64,000 nucleotides of DNA from Pseudomonas putida (GTDB lineage: Bacteria; Pseudomonadota; Gammaproteobacteria; Pseudomonadales; Pseudomonadaceae), in contig CP124529.1 of assembly GCA_029953615.1 (NCBI GenBank), forward strand, positions 124,001 to 188,000, written 5' to 3'. Within the stretch, counting starts at the first letter, position 1. Each line of letters opens with the position of its first letter. Below the pieces are notes generated by a model. That model was not told the DNA's origin, ran no database searches, and was given only the letters and a program-made list of their open reading frames with translations. This document shows, one piece after another, positions 9,457 to 19,234 of this stretch. The position numbers and the translations under genes were made by a program.

Positions 9457-10326
9457 ATGGAAGAGAAAAGCAATGCCCCTATCGATACCACAAATGTCGA
9501 AGGCACGCGGCTGCACTCGAAGCTCAGGACGCCATTACCCGGTAACCCACCCACTTCGACAACGTCTGAAGCCCACGAGCAGAAGCCAAGACCAGAACCC
9601 GCTCACGAAGGCTACCCGGCTGATCCAGACTTCCAGCTACGGGGCGGCTACGACAATCTGATGCTGGATGCGGCTGCACCGCTGTTCGGCCTGGCCATAC
9701 GCCTGCGCACCCTGGACGAACTGCCAAACATCAAAGATGTACACCAGAAAGTGCGCAAGCAGATCGAGAACATTCAGGAAGAAATAAGCCAACACGGCTA
9801 CGAACCCGCTCAAGCGCTGGCGTATTCGTACGCTCTATGTCTGTACATCGATGAAGCGGTGATGGAACGACCCTGGGGCAAGAACAGCTGCTGGAGCCAG
9901 GAACCACTGCTCAGCATCTTCCACGACGAAACCTGGGGCGGGGAGAAATTTTTTACGGTGCTGTCCCGCCTGATGCAGGAGCCCGCTCGCTATCAGGACG
10001 TATTGGAATTCATGTACTTCGTGTTGTGCCTTGGCCTGAGGGGCAAGTACGCCATTGCGCCAAAGGGCGAAGAAACGCTGAACGCACTCATCCACCAACT
10101 TCACGGGATGCTACGTGAACTGCGCGGGCCTACCCCGGAAGACGTATGTGACCCCTACACCCATGTGGCTCCGCGCAATTTCCGTATGAACCGGCAATTG
10201 CCGTGGTGGAGCCCTTTGGTGATTTCCGTCCTTGCCATGGCCGTGGCCTATGGAATCTATAGCTATCGCCTGCACCTGATTACTACCGAGGTGCTGGAAT
10301 CACTCAACGGAATTTTACAGCAATAA
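9457..10326 (+). CDS. tssL: T6SS inner-membrane protein TssL (DotU)
   Basis: I chose ATG 9457 because AGGAG lies ten bases upstream and the tssK stop is one base away. The frame is also open upstream inside tssK. The 289-residue protein has a variable proline-rich leader to about residue 65, then the DotU domain (GGYDNLMLDAAAPLFGLAIR, ... YALCLYIDEAVMERPWG). A single C-terminal transmembrane helix at about 249-270 makes it a tail-anchored protein. No peptidoglycan-binding extension is present. With TssJ and TssM it forms the membrane complex. Confidence 0.93.
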   Translation: MEEKSNAPIDTTNVEGTRLHSKLRTPLPGNPPTSTTSEAHEQKPRPEPAHEGYPADPDFQLRGGYDNLMLDAAAPLFGLAIRLRTLDELPNIKDVHQKVRKQIENIQEEISQHGYEPAQALAYSYALCLYIDEAVMERPWGKNSCWSQEPLLSIFHDETWGGEKFFTVLSRLMQEPARYQDVLEFMYFVLCLGLRGKYAIAPKGEETLNALIHQLHGMLRELRGPTPEDVCDPYTHVAPRNFRMNRQLPWWSPLVISVLAMAVAYGIYSYRLHLITTEVLESLNGILQQ

Positions 10327-10456
10327 GTAGCTGAAGTTCGGCACCCGTGACTTCAACGAATTGGCGAGGCTCCGTCTCGTTAACAAGTCCATCGTTTCCG
10401 ATGGCCACGCCTTTACAAATATTGGCGTGTACACCTACTGAAATCAGGAGCACATC

Positions 10457-10966
10457 ATGGCATCACCAGCCTATTTAAAAATCACCGGCAAGGTACAAGG
10501 CAACATCAGTGAAGGCGCCAGTACTTCCGAGTCAATTGGCAATATTTATCAATCGGAGTTCGCCGATGAAATCATGGTGCAAAAAATCGAGCACGAGATA
10601 AACACACCGATCGACCCACAGAACGGCCAGCCCTCGGGAAAGCGCGTGCACGGCCCTTACAAAGTCACCTTCACCACCAACAAATCAAAGCCCTTGCTGC
10701 TGGAATCGATCTGCAAGGCAGAGTTGCTCCCAGAGGTTGTAATCACGCAATACAGAGCCACCAGCGAAGATCCAAACGAGTTGTATTACAGAACCACGCT
10801 TACGGACGCGACCATCATCAAACTTAGAACCGAGCAACCCCACGCACAAGAAGACACACCCACGCCCCGACACCAAGAGGTTGAAGTCTGGTTCTCCTAC
10901 CGGAAAATTACTGAATGCCATGAGGTCTGCGGCACCGAAGGATCCGATGACTGGCAAAAGACTTGA
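10457..10966 (+). CDS. hcp: T6SS inner tube protein Hcp (TssD)
   Basis: The 169-residue protein reads AYLKITGKVQGNISEGAST, then FADEIMVQKIEHEINTP, and ends with EVEVWFSYRKITECHE, all Hcp landmarks. Hcp hexamers stack into the tube propelled by the sheath and can carry small effectors. It stands apart from the core genes by 130 bases after tssL, with a CAGGAG ribosome site, suggesting its own expression level. Confidence 0.92.
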   Translation: MASPAYLKITGKVQGNISEGASTSESIGNIYQSEFADEIMVQKIEHEINTPIDPQNGQPSGKRVHGPYKVTFTTNKSKPLLLESICKAELLPEVVITQYRATSEDPNELYYRTTLTDATIIKLRTEQPHAQEDTPTPRHQEVEVWFSYRKITECHEVCGTEGSDDWQKT

Positions 10967-10998
10967 AACACCAGCACTCCACTGAGGCATTGAGTGTT

Positions 10999-11019
10999 CC
11001 GGGCAGATCTACTGCCTGG
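10999..11019. other. Hairpin between hcp and vgrG
   Basis: CCGGGCAG and CTGCCTGG pair across a five-base loop (eight pairs, one G-U). It has no T-run, so it is not a canonical terminator. It may protect the 3' end of an abundant hcp transcript or slow read-through into vgrG. Confidence 0.3.
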
Positions 11020-11057
11020 ACACCCTTAAACTATCAGACGGCAGACAAGGAATTCTT

Positions 11058-13226
11058 ATGCCTAGCCAATCTGACCTGCATTACAGCTTTCGACCTCTCG
11101 CTAGCCGGTTAGAGTTCGAGGTGGTTTCCTTTACCCTCAAGGAAGGTATCAGCACTAATTTCCAATTAGAGCTGGAATTGATCAGCCATGAAAACGATTT
11201 AGACTTCGGTCAATTGCTCGATAAACCTGCACTGTTCACCATCTCCCGTGCAAACTGCCCTTTGCGACATATCCATGGTCTGATCAGCACGTTCAACCAA
11301 GGCGATAGTGGCCCTCATCGCACACGCTACAGCGCGGTAGTCGAACCACAACTGGCGCGCGCCAACCTGCGCTCGAACTGGCGTATTTTCCAGCATAAGA
11401 CCGTTCCGCAAATACTGGAACTGATGCTCAAGCGCCAAGGCATCGCACAGTACGAGCTGCGGGCAAGCTTGGACCACCAGATTCGCGAATTCTGTGTTCA
11501 GGCCGGCGAAACAGACCTTGCATTCATCGCTCGCCTGGCTGCTGAAGAAGGCTTCGTCTACCGCTTCGAGCACAGTGAAAAGCTTCACAAACTGATCATC
11601 ACTGACCGGCTGCAATCGCTCGGTCTGATCACCCATGGGGTTAAAAAGGCCAAGGATGAAGACGAGAGCGTTCATGAAGTGGACGGGCTGCTCGATCCCA
11701 ATACAGTCCTCTATCAAGCCAATAGCGGTGGCGCCCAGGCGAAACCCTGCCTGCGGCGCTTGCGCTACAGCGAACAGGTGCGCACGGCACGTCAGGTTCA
11801 GCGCGACTACACCTTCACCAACCCGGCCTATCGCCAGGAACACAGCGCCGCCGGCCCCTTCCTGGAACATCAATCCAGCGAGTACGAATGCTTCGATTAC
11901 CCGGGCCGCTACAAGCGCGATGCCGTTGGCAAACCGTTCACCGAAAACCGCATCACCGCACTGCGACACGATGTACGTGTTGCCGAAGTCGGGGGTGATG
12001 ATGTACGCCTGCAACCCGGTCTCGGTTTCACACTTGTGGGCCACCCGCGCGCTGATTTCAACGTGCATTGGCGAGTAACTACGGTCACTCATGAAGGCAG
12101 CCAGTTCACCAGCCTGCAAGAGGAAGCCGCCGGCGTCGACCAGAGCACACGCTACGAGCAGATTGCACAGCTCGTCCCCGGCAGAACGGAGTGGCGTCCT
12201 GCCCCTCTGGATAAACCCCGCGTCGATGGGCCACACATGGCGACCGTCGTGGGCCCACGCGGTGAAGAGATCTATTGCGATGAATGGGGCAGAGTCAAGG
12301 TCAGCTTCCCTTGGGACCGCGAAAGCCAGGACAACGAATTCAGCTCCTGCTGGGTGCGGGTATCCCAGGGCTGGGCCGGTGGCAGTTGGGGCTCGATGGC
12401 TATTCCACGTATTGGTCAGGACGTGATCATCCAGTACGTCAATGGCGACCCCGACCAGCCAATGATCACCGGGCGCACCTACTGCGGTAACCAGTTGCCG
12501 CCCTACGACCTGCCCAGATACAAAACACGCATGACGATCAAAAGCCAGACGCATAAGGGCGATGGCTTCAACGAACTGCGTTTTGAAGATGAACTGGGCC
12601 AGGAAGAGGTCTTCATCCACGCACAGAAAGACCAGAACATTGTGGTCAAGCACGATGAGACGACGCAGGTCGGCAATGACCGCACGGAACAGGTCAATAA
12701 CGACGAATCGATTCTGATTGGCCGTGACCGCACTGAAACGGTTGGCAATGATGAGCGCGTCACCATTGGGCATGACGCCGCTCTCGACATCGGTCGAAAC
12801 CAGACAATCAAGATAGCCAAGGATCGTATTGAAGCTATCGGCAATCACCGCCACGACCAGATCGCAGCCAATCACCACACCAGTATCGGCGGCAACCTCG
12901 AGCAGCAGGTCGAGGGGCATGCCGAGCTTGAAGCCCGGGGCGAAATCCGCAGGCGTACCCGCCGTTATGAGCTTCGCACAGCAGAAGCGGTGATCATCCA
13001 GGGCCCTGGGGGCTCCATTCAGATCGATGACACAGGCATCACCCTGGACAGCCCGACAATACGCATCAACGGCCAGATGCTGCAATCGGCAGATGGGGCA
13101 ACCAACCTGTTTTCCATCAGCGGTGCGCCGGTCAATGGCAACCCGCTGGATCGTCAGTGCGGGCGCCGCCCCGATGGTTCCTGCCCGTTGCCCGACTGCC
13201 GTTGCATCAGGGGGCCCGGTCGATGA
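11058..13226 (+). CDS. vgrG: T6SS spike protein VgrG (TssI)
   Basis: The 722-residue protein has the gp27-like opening ([20 protein letters not shown]), the gp5 OB-fold hallmark [20 protein letters not shown] followed by [25 protein letters not shown], and the repeated Gly-Asn/Asp beta-helix of the needle (residues about 540-640). VgrG trimers tip the Hcp tube. It ends with a short Cys/Gly-rich tail and carries no obvious enzymatic extension, so the cargo is the downstream effector. Its stop codon overlaps the next gene (ATGA). Confidence 0.95.
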   Translation: MPSQSDLHYSFRPLASRLEFEVVSFTLKEGISTNFQLELELISHENDLDFGQLLDKPALFTISRANCPLRHIHGLISTFNQGDSGPHRTRYSAVVEPQLARANLRSNWRIFQHKTVPQILELMLKRQGIAQYELRASLDHQIREFCVQAGETDLAFIARLAAEEGFVYRFEHSEKLHKLIITDRLQSLGLITHGVKKAKDEDESVHEVDGLLDPNTVLYQANSGGAQAKPCLRRLRYSEQVRTARQVQRDYTFTNPAYRQEHSAAGPFLEHQSSEYECFDYPGRYKRDAVGKPFTENRITALRHDVRVAEVGGDDVRLQPGLGFTLVGHPRADFNVHWRVTTVTHEGSQFTSLQEEAAGVDQSTRYEQIAQLVPGRTEWRPAPLDKPRVDGPHMATVVGPRGEEIYCDEWGRVKVSFPWDRESQDNEFSSCWVRVSQGWAGGSWGSMAIPRIGQDVIIQYVNGDPDQPMITGRTYCGNQLPPYDLPRYKTRMTIKSQTHKGDGFNELRFEDELGQEEVFIHAQKDQNIVVKHDETTQVGNDRTEQVNNDESILIGRDRTETVGNDERVTIGHDAALDIGRNQTIKIAKDRIEAIGNHRHDQIAANHHTSIGGNLEQQVEGHAELEARGEIRRRTRRYELRTAEAVIIQGPGGSIQIDDTGITLDSPTIRINGQMLQSADGATNLFSISGAPVNGNPLDRQCGRRPDGSCPLPDCRCIRGPGR

Positions 13227-14155
13227 AAACAGCGCCCTCCAACACGCTGCCAAGCGTACATTTCGGGAGCAATGCGCGCTTTCTGTTGCTCATGACCATT
13301 GTGCTCGAGCACTCGGCCTACCGGCCAATAACCCAGATACTCCCGAATGGCGAGCTGGTCCCGGCCTATGCCCCTTCGGTACTTGAACTTATCAATGAAG
13401 TCAGCCGCAACACCCAGCATGCCTGGCTATGGCGGGGCAGTGCGGTGGATGACCGCCATGACTTTGGCCCGTTGCTGGTAAACGTGTCAGACGCACCCGA
13501 ACTGCTTGCCCATGCGATATCTACCTGGATGCCCATTGGCGGTGCCATCGCGCTGAATGCCGATATCGGCTTTGCCGAGCTGGCAGACCATTTCTCCAGC
13601 CTTGTACAAATCGCGCTTCCGGGGCAGGGGCTGGCCACTTTCCAGTTCAGGCCAGACCACCTTGCAGCCTGGCTGGATGCGCTGGATGACGACCATCGGA
13701 CTACCTGGCTTGGGCCTGTGTGTTCGCTGGCCTGGCGAGTCAACTGGGGGCCGGCTCACGAGTGGAAAACACTTGAACGCAGCCCGACTACTGCCCGTTC
13801 TTTTTCGCAAGCCCCACTCTCCCTGCGCAAACTTGAACTTGAGCGGCTGCAAGCAGGCATGCATGAGCATTTCGTGCTCACGTTGGCACACGAGGTGTTA
13901 GCGCTGCCGCAACACGACCGCCACACACTGGCCGATATCAGGCACTGGATTGAAAGCCTGCTGCCGCAACTGAAAGCCCTCAACTTTCGCGACGAGGAAG
14001 TCGCCGGGCAGTTCATCAGGCTGATTGCCAGGCACATGTGGCTCATGAGCAACGATGAGGCCGGGAAGATCTACACCAACCTCAAGAAGTCACCCCAGAG
14101 CCGCCTCTACGAACTGCACGCATTGATCGAAAGCAAGGAGCCCGTTCATGAATGA
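13223..14155 (+). CDS. DUF4123 T6SS effector adaptor (Tap/Tec family)
   Basis: The start at ATG 13223 overlaps the vgrG stop by four bases. The frame is also open upstream, but the overlap is the natural start. The 310-residue protein has the pattern of DUF4123 adaptors: YALVDGA-like early strands replaced here by [14 protein letters not shown], then [16 protein letters not shown]-like [11 protein letters not shown] and [19 protein letters not shown]4123 proteins load a specific effector onto the cognate VgrG. Its position between vgrG and the effector supports that role. Confidence 0.8.
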   Translation: MKTAPSNTLPSVHFGSNARFLLLMTIVLEHSAYRPITQILPNGELVPAYAPSVLELINEVSRNTQHAWLWRGSAVDDRHDFGPLLVNVSDAPELLAHAISTWMPIGGAIALNADIGFAELADHFSSLVQIALPGQGLATFQFRPDHLAAWLDALDDDHRTTWLGPVCSLAWRVNWGPAHEWKTLERSPTTARSFSQAPLSLRKLELERLQAGMHEHFVLTLAHEVLALPQHDRHTLADIRHWIESLLPQLKALNFRDEEVAGQFIRLIARHMWLMSNDEAGKIYTNLKKSPQSRLYELHALIESKEPVHE

Positions 14156-17139
14156 CGCTAGTGTCAGTAGCGCCACCTCCGGCCCTGCCTGTAGCGCACG
14201 CATCCCCATCCTGCCGGTGCGCTACGCCATCGTGCCACGCACCGGCGACATGCCTGCCTGCCGCTATGCCGATGCAGGCTTCAACCTCGAACAAGGCTTC
14301 GGGCCGCTGCAACACTCTGCCTACACCCTGCGCGCGCTGCGCCCGGGCTATGTCTACGTGTTCATGCGAGGCGCTCTGGGCCAGAAGCTGGTCATTCACG
14401 AGTACGTCGGCGCGGGCCTTTACAAGGAGCTGCGCTACCGCGGGCTGGACGACTACCACCGGCGTGACCGCTACCTGTCCAGCCGCAGGACATGGGCTGG
14501 GTGTGGGCCGATACCTGCCCCGATACCGCCGAGGAAGTGTGGATCGGCTACAGCCCGCACCTGTGGACCAACGCCATGACCGCCCGAATCACCAGTTCAG
14601 CAGCCTTGCGCCAACGGCACATGCGCCAGCTGGACATGGCCGAACTGATAGCCGGCAACCAGGCTCCTCAACCCAGCCCCATGTCTTGCCGGTCAGCGCC
14701 CTGCAAACCTGGGTCGAAGACTTCAAGCCGACCGAGCGGCGCATGCCCCTGACCTGGAGCAGCGACCCGATCAACGAAACCTTGCCCATCGGCAACCTCG
14801 TTGCCATCGGCCGACACTACCCCTACACCCAGCCGAAGGTACCGGTAGTGGTGGCGCTCACCGATGCCGAAGGCATGGCCCTGGACCTGAGCCTGACGGT
14901 GTCGGCCTACCAGCATCAACTGCGCGACCTGATGCCCGCCGAACAGCTGCAGCACATGAAGCCGACACAAGGGCCCGAACAGGAACGCGTGCCTGCGTGC
15001 TACAGACTGGATGCCGAGCAACTGAGCGTGCAAAGCCGCGATTTCCACCACCGCAACCTGGTGGCCCTGCTGCTGAACAAGACGCTGGAAAGCCTGTACC
15101 CGGCGGATGCCCCTTCATTGGAACTGGCCGAGTTCCGGCTTGGCACCGAGCGTCGCGGCCCCGCCCTGTCGCCATCCGAGTCACGTTTTCAGGCCCTCAC
15201 CCACAAAGACTATTCCCCCAACGGCGCCCGCCTGGCACAGCGCCTCGACCTCGCCAAGTACCGGCACTTCCTCACCGAGCGGGATGAACTGGAACGCCGG
15301 ATCATTGCGTTGCGCAACCAGGCCCTGCAAGCCAGCCACGACCATGACGCCTGGCTCGGGACCGCCGAACCTCAACACGTCGATAACCCCTACAGCCTGG
15401 CTGCGGCCCTGGCCTGCTACGACCGCGACGAAATCACGTCCGCGCGCGGGCTGGAAATATCTTTGGCGTTACTGATTCAGTCGATGGGCCAGCCGGCGCC
15501 CGGTACCGAAGAACAGGACCCGCGGCTCGAACGCCTTGAGCAGTGGCTGGACCAGCACGAGAGCCCGCTGTACACCGCCCTGGCGCCGTTCAACCCGTTC
15601 AAGGACAAGGCGGATGCGGTTGGCAGCTTGTTCGGCGCCAGCGATAACGTGATCCAAGGGTTGGCGGGTCGCTTTCCGGCCATGGCCGACATCACCGACC
15701 TCACCGCCCAGTCGGTCACCACCGTGGTGCTCAAGCGCCTGCGTGGGCAGACCAGGTGGGATGCCAGTCATGGCCTGCGTCAGCAAGTGTTGTTGGCGGC
15801 GCGTGAGGCTAACGCCGAGAAAGCGCTGGGGTTGCTGGCAGCGCGCTACCAGATCACCGGGCAGGCCATTCGGGATAATCCGTTCAGTCAGGAGGTGGAG
15901 AAGTACCTGAAGAGCGGCATGGCGCAGGTTGAAGAGATGAAACAACTGCGCATCTCGGGAAGCCGAACGGTATCAATCGAAATGACCACTACCGTGCGCG
16001 TCAAACCCAACTTTCTCGGGTTACTGACAGCAGGCGTTGGCGGTGGATTGAACGCGGGGATGCTGTGGTTCAACGTGATTTCGCTCAAGACTGCCTACAA
16101 CAGCCTCCAGCAGAGCGATGCACCGGAATACACCATGGGGTTCGCTTCATCGATTTTCGGGGTGATCGGTGCGGCGGCAGCGACATTGGTCAGCGTGCGC
16201 GCGACGCAAAAGGCCGTCATGCTGAGGTTGAGTTCAACGGCGCCCGGCATGGCCTATGGCAATGGGATTATAAAATTCTTAAGCAGTAATTTGTTTGCGC
16301 GTTTAGCAGGATATCCTTCAATAGTATTTGGTCTGTTCTCTGATGGGTCCAAGGGTTTTCGCCAGTTCAAAAACGGTGACTCTACTGCTGGCAGATACAC
16401 ATTTGCTGGTGGATTAACCATGGCGATTGGCTCTGCTGTCGTCCTTGAGGCCGGACTTGCTGTTGCGGGCGCTACATCGGTTGTGCCCTTCGCCGGATGG
16501 GCCGCAGCTGCCCTTGTTCTGGTAGGAACAGCCATCATCGCTGGAGGTCTCTATCTCCATGCCAGGGCACATGAGCGACTTCACAGCCCAATAGAATTGT
16601 GGGCAGCACGTAGCGTCTTCGGTAATCGCGTCAACGACGGAGAGGTGCGCCCTGACATTACCTTAGACCACGTAAAGAAACTCCCGGCTTTCAACTCACC
16701 AGAAATAGAAATCAAAGCTTGGCACAATGAGCATTACGGACCGAAGCTATTATCCGCCGAGCAGGCCCAATCACTCGGACTAACTAAAGTCGACACCAGA
16801 TGGCATCAGAGCAATCACTGGTCTCCGCCAAACTGGACAGCTATCACTCACAACAAAGTAGCCACATCTCAACCAACCGTTGAGTTCACAGTACTGCTGC
16901 CTGGTTTCGTGCTTGGAGTAAGCGAGTGGTCAGGAGGCTTGAGCACCCTCCGTAACGACCAAGGAATGGACGTTTTTCCAATCGACCCGACCGGTCACAT
17001 TGTAGGTGCTGGCTTAGTTCTGCATTTCGAGAACACGCTAGGCACCCAAGATCATGTTTCACTGCATCTAGCCTACAGCGCCAATCAAGGGTTGGATGAA
17101 GATAGTGAGACCCTGTCAATTTTTCGTCTCGAGCGCTGA
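14148..17139 (+). pseudogene. VasX-like T6SS membrane effector, two frameshifts
   Basis: The start ATG 14148 overlaps the adaptor gene by eight bases. The N-terminal region ([20 protein letters not shown], then [13 protein letters not shown]) resembles the VasX/BTH_I2691 effector N-terminus. The frame breaks near 14483 (one C missing, restoring [20 protein letters not shown]) and again near 14677-14680 (one C missing, restoring [15 protein letters not shown]). The rest is open to 17139; repaired length is about 997 residues. The C-terminal half has hydrophobic segments near 16010-16090, 16130-16200 and 16400-16560, suggesting a membrane-active toxin. From about 16255 the DNA is more AT-rich, as in swapped toxin tips. 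The repaired protein would act on target-cell membranes. Confidence 0.75.
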
Positions 17140-17141
17140 TC

Positions 17142-18032
17142 ATGGCAACCATCTGGATATTCAACTCAACGTCAGACTCCGGGCATAAACCTGCCATTGG
17201 CGGGCAGCTGGTAAAAGTATCAAAAAACACCTTATGCTTACGTAATCCATGGGTAACAGACTCCGTATTCATGGGGAAATTATACTGCACAATGACAATC
17301 GCACTACTGATTGGTTTTTACCCCTACCTCATTCCAAGTATCCCAGATCTGTACACTGAAGACACTGTATTGTTGTTATTGTTTTTAACAGCCCCCTTCA
17401 TATTCACTCCTTTTCTGATCTATCGAATCTACTTTATAAAAGGCTTATCAAGTTTTTGCCTCAACCGCTTAACTCAAAAAATCTATTACCAGCGCTTGAA
17501 TAAAGTATTAGTTTTTGAATGGAGCAATACGGGGGGTGGAATATTCAAACGCACCGAATACGGCGGCTCATCCTTCAGCACCAGCTATGCCCTCGCCTTC
17601 GCCCCTCGCCAAGCGGACGGCAGTCTCCACCAAAAGGATTGCCTCTGGGTCGACAGCAACGAACCCACCGAACCCGGCGTCAAGCACGTTGCCGAAGTCT
17701 GGGAATACCTCCGCCACTTCATGGATCACGGCCCGGACAAGCTCCCCCCGCCCGGCGAACCCAACTGGTGGCACAAGCCGCTACACGCCATCTGCCTGAC
17801 CCCGGCAGAAGCCTGGCGCCACTACGCCCCCTGGCGTACCGGCGAACCCGGTGAAATGCAAGGCAAGAAGAACTGGCAACTGCCGTTCTGGGCCGTACTG
17901 TTCCCCTACAACATCACGCTGGCGATCTGCTGGTACGGCATCTGTTGCCTGTTCAATGTCCGAGCAGCCCCACCGCCCCCAGAAGCATTTGAGGAAGCCC
18001 CAGCGCATTCAACCAAAAGGAAACGTACATGA
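17142..18032 (+). CDS. Immunity-like membrane protein, copy 1 (DUF6708-like)
   Basis: It starts two bases after the effector stop (TGATCATG), as cognate immunity genes often do. The 296-residue protein begins MATIWIFNSTSDSGHKPAIG, has transmembrane segments near residues 47-65 and 78-102 and another near 255-277, and a soluble middle with VWEYLRHFMDHGPDKLPPP. The family name DUF6708 is from memory. The first ~140 codons are AT-rich, while the rest is GC-rich and nearly identical in all three copies. The likely role is protection of the inner membrane from the effector next door; this is inferred from position. Confidence 0.7.
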   Translation: MATIWIFNSTSDSGHKPAIGGQLVKVSKNTLCLRNPWVTDSVFMGKLYCTMTIALLIGFYPYLIPSIPDLYTEDTVLLLLFLTAPFIFTPFLIYRIYFIKGLSSFCLNRLTQKIYYQRLNKVLVFEWSNTGGGIFKRTEYGGSSFSTSYALAFAPRQADGSLHQKDCLWVDSNEPTEPGVKHVAEVWEYLRHFMDHGPDKLPPPGEPNWWHKPLHAICLTPAEAWRHYAPWRTGEPGEMQGKKNWQLPFWAVLFPYNITLAICWYGICCLFNVRAAPPPPEAFEEAPAHSTKRKRT

Positions 18033-18184
18033 ACGACGCCTCCGTCAACTGGATCCTCTCGAGCTCAACTTGCTCAATACACACTACAAAACAACGCCAT
18101 TTCGCGATTCACCCTGCCTACGGTACCAATCACGGGTTGGACAAAGACAATGACATCCATTCAACTTTCCGTTTTGAGCGCTGA
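18029..18184 (+). pseudogene. Collapsed effector remnant 1 (51 codons)
   Basis: The frame starts ATGAACGACGCC at 18029, overlapping the immunity-1 stop, and encodes MNDASVN like the effector's MNDASVS. It ends FAIHPAYGTNHGLDKDND... FRFER, matching the effector's [18 protein letters not shown]... FRLER. The stop is followed by TC and the next immunity ATG, exactly as after the full effector. The remnant is thus an effector reduced in frame from about 997 to 51 codons, keeping both junctions. Whether it is translated is unknown; it may only couple translation. Confidence 0.8.
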
Positions 18185-18186
18185 TC

Positions 18187-19080
18187 ATGGCTACCATATG
18201 GCTATTCAACACGACATCCGACTCAGGTCATAACCCTGCTATTGGTGGACAGCTATTAAGCTTATCAAAAAATACTTTATGCCTGCGAAACCCTTGGGTA
18301 ACAGACTCTGTTTTCATGGGAAAGCTGTACTGCGCAATGATTATCGTATTGATGATTGGCCTATACCCTGACTTACTATCCAGCGAAGCCTGGGGCCCAT
18401 ACACCTTCAGCCTCATCCTGATTGGTGGAACAGTGATTGGACCTTTTATTTTTCTTCCGTTTCTGGTTTATCGAATATATTTCATAAAACGATTATCAAG
18501 CTTCTGCCTTAACCGGGAAACTAAAAAAATCTACTATCAACGCTTGAGTAAAGTACTAGTCTTTGATTGGGGTAATACCGGAGGGGGGATTTTCAAGCGC
18601 ACTGAGTTTGGCGGTTCATCGTTCAGCACCAGCTATGCCCTCGCCTTCGCCCCTCGCCGGGAGGACGGCAGCCTCCACCAAAAGGATTGCCTCTGGGTCG
18701 ACAGCAACGACCCCACCGAACCCGGCGTCAAGCACGTTGCCGAAGTCTGGGAATACCTCCGCCACTTCATGGATCACGGCCCGGACAAGCTCCCCTCGCC
18801 CGGCGAACCCAACTGGTGGCACAAGCCACTGCACGCAATCTGCCTGACCCCGGCAGAAGCCTGGCGCCACTACGCCCCCTGGCGTACCGGCGAACCCGGT
18901 GAAATGCAAGGCAAGAAGAACTGGCAACTGCCGTTCTGGGCCGTACTGTTCCCCTACAACATCACGCTGGCGATCTGCTGGTACGGCATCTGTCGCCTGT
19001 TCAATGTCCGGGCAGCCCCACCGCCCCCAGAAGCATTTGAGGAAGCCCCAGCGCATTCAACCAAAAGGAAACGTACATGA
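18187..19080 (+). CDS. Immunity-like membrane protein, copy 2 (DUF6708-like)
   Basis: The 297-residue paralogue of copy 1 is intact and begins MATIWLFNTTSDSGHNPAIG. Its membrane segments near 47-65 and 82-105 differ in sequence from copy 1 (LYPDLLSSEAWGPYTF in the loop), while the C-terminal half is almost the same. It starts two bases after remnant 1 and overlaps remnant 2 by four bases. It is probably an orphan immunity protein kept against rival strains carrying variant effectors. Confidence 0.7.
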   Translation: MATIWLFNTTSDSGHNPAIGGQLLSLSKNTLCLRNPWVTDSVFMGKLYCAMIIVLMIGLYPDLLSSEAWGPYTFSLILIGGTVIGPFIFLPFLVYRIYFIKRLSSFCLNRETKKIYYQRLSKVLVFDWGNTGGGIFKRTEFGGSSFSTSYALAFAPRREDGSLHQKDCLWVDSNDPTEPGVKHVAEVWEYLRHFMDHGPDKLPSPGEPNWWHKPLHAICLTPAEAWRHYAPWRTGEPGEMQGKKNWQLPFWAVLFPYNITLAICWYGICRLFNVRAAPPPPEAFEEAPAHSTKRKRT

Positions 19081-19232
19081 ACGACGCCTCCGTCAACTGG
19101 ATCCTCTCGAGCCCAACTTGCTCAATACACACTACAAAACAACGCCATTTCGCGATTCACCCTGCCTACGGTACCAATCACGGGTTGGACAAAGTCAATG
19201 ACATCCATTCAACTTTCCGTTTTGAGCACTGA
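19077..19232 (+). pseudogene. Collapsed effector remnant 2 (51 codons)
   Basis: This is a near-identical copy of remnant 1 between immunity copies 2 and 3. It begins MNDASVN and ends with the FRFEH variant of the effector tail; GTNHGLDKVND replaces GTNHGLDKDND. It again overlaps the preceding stop (ATGA) and sits two bases before the next ATG. Its presence shows the duplication unit was remnant plus immunity gene. Confidence 0.8.
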
Positions 19233-19234
19233 TC

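Noticed and set aside
11199..13253. 684-codon open frame antisense to vgrG
   Set aside because: It mirrors the codon bias of a GC-rich gene with clear VgrG domains on the other strand; the antisense product shows no family motif.
14152..14690. Continuous 995-codon frame as the effector's true N-terminus
   Set aside because: Its first ~175 codons lack homology; the VasX-like N-terminus lies in the 14148 frame and then the 14492 frame, joined by two indels.
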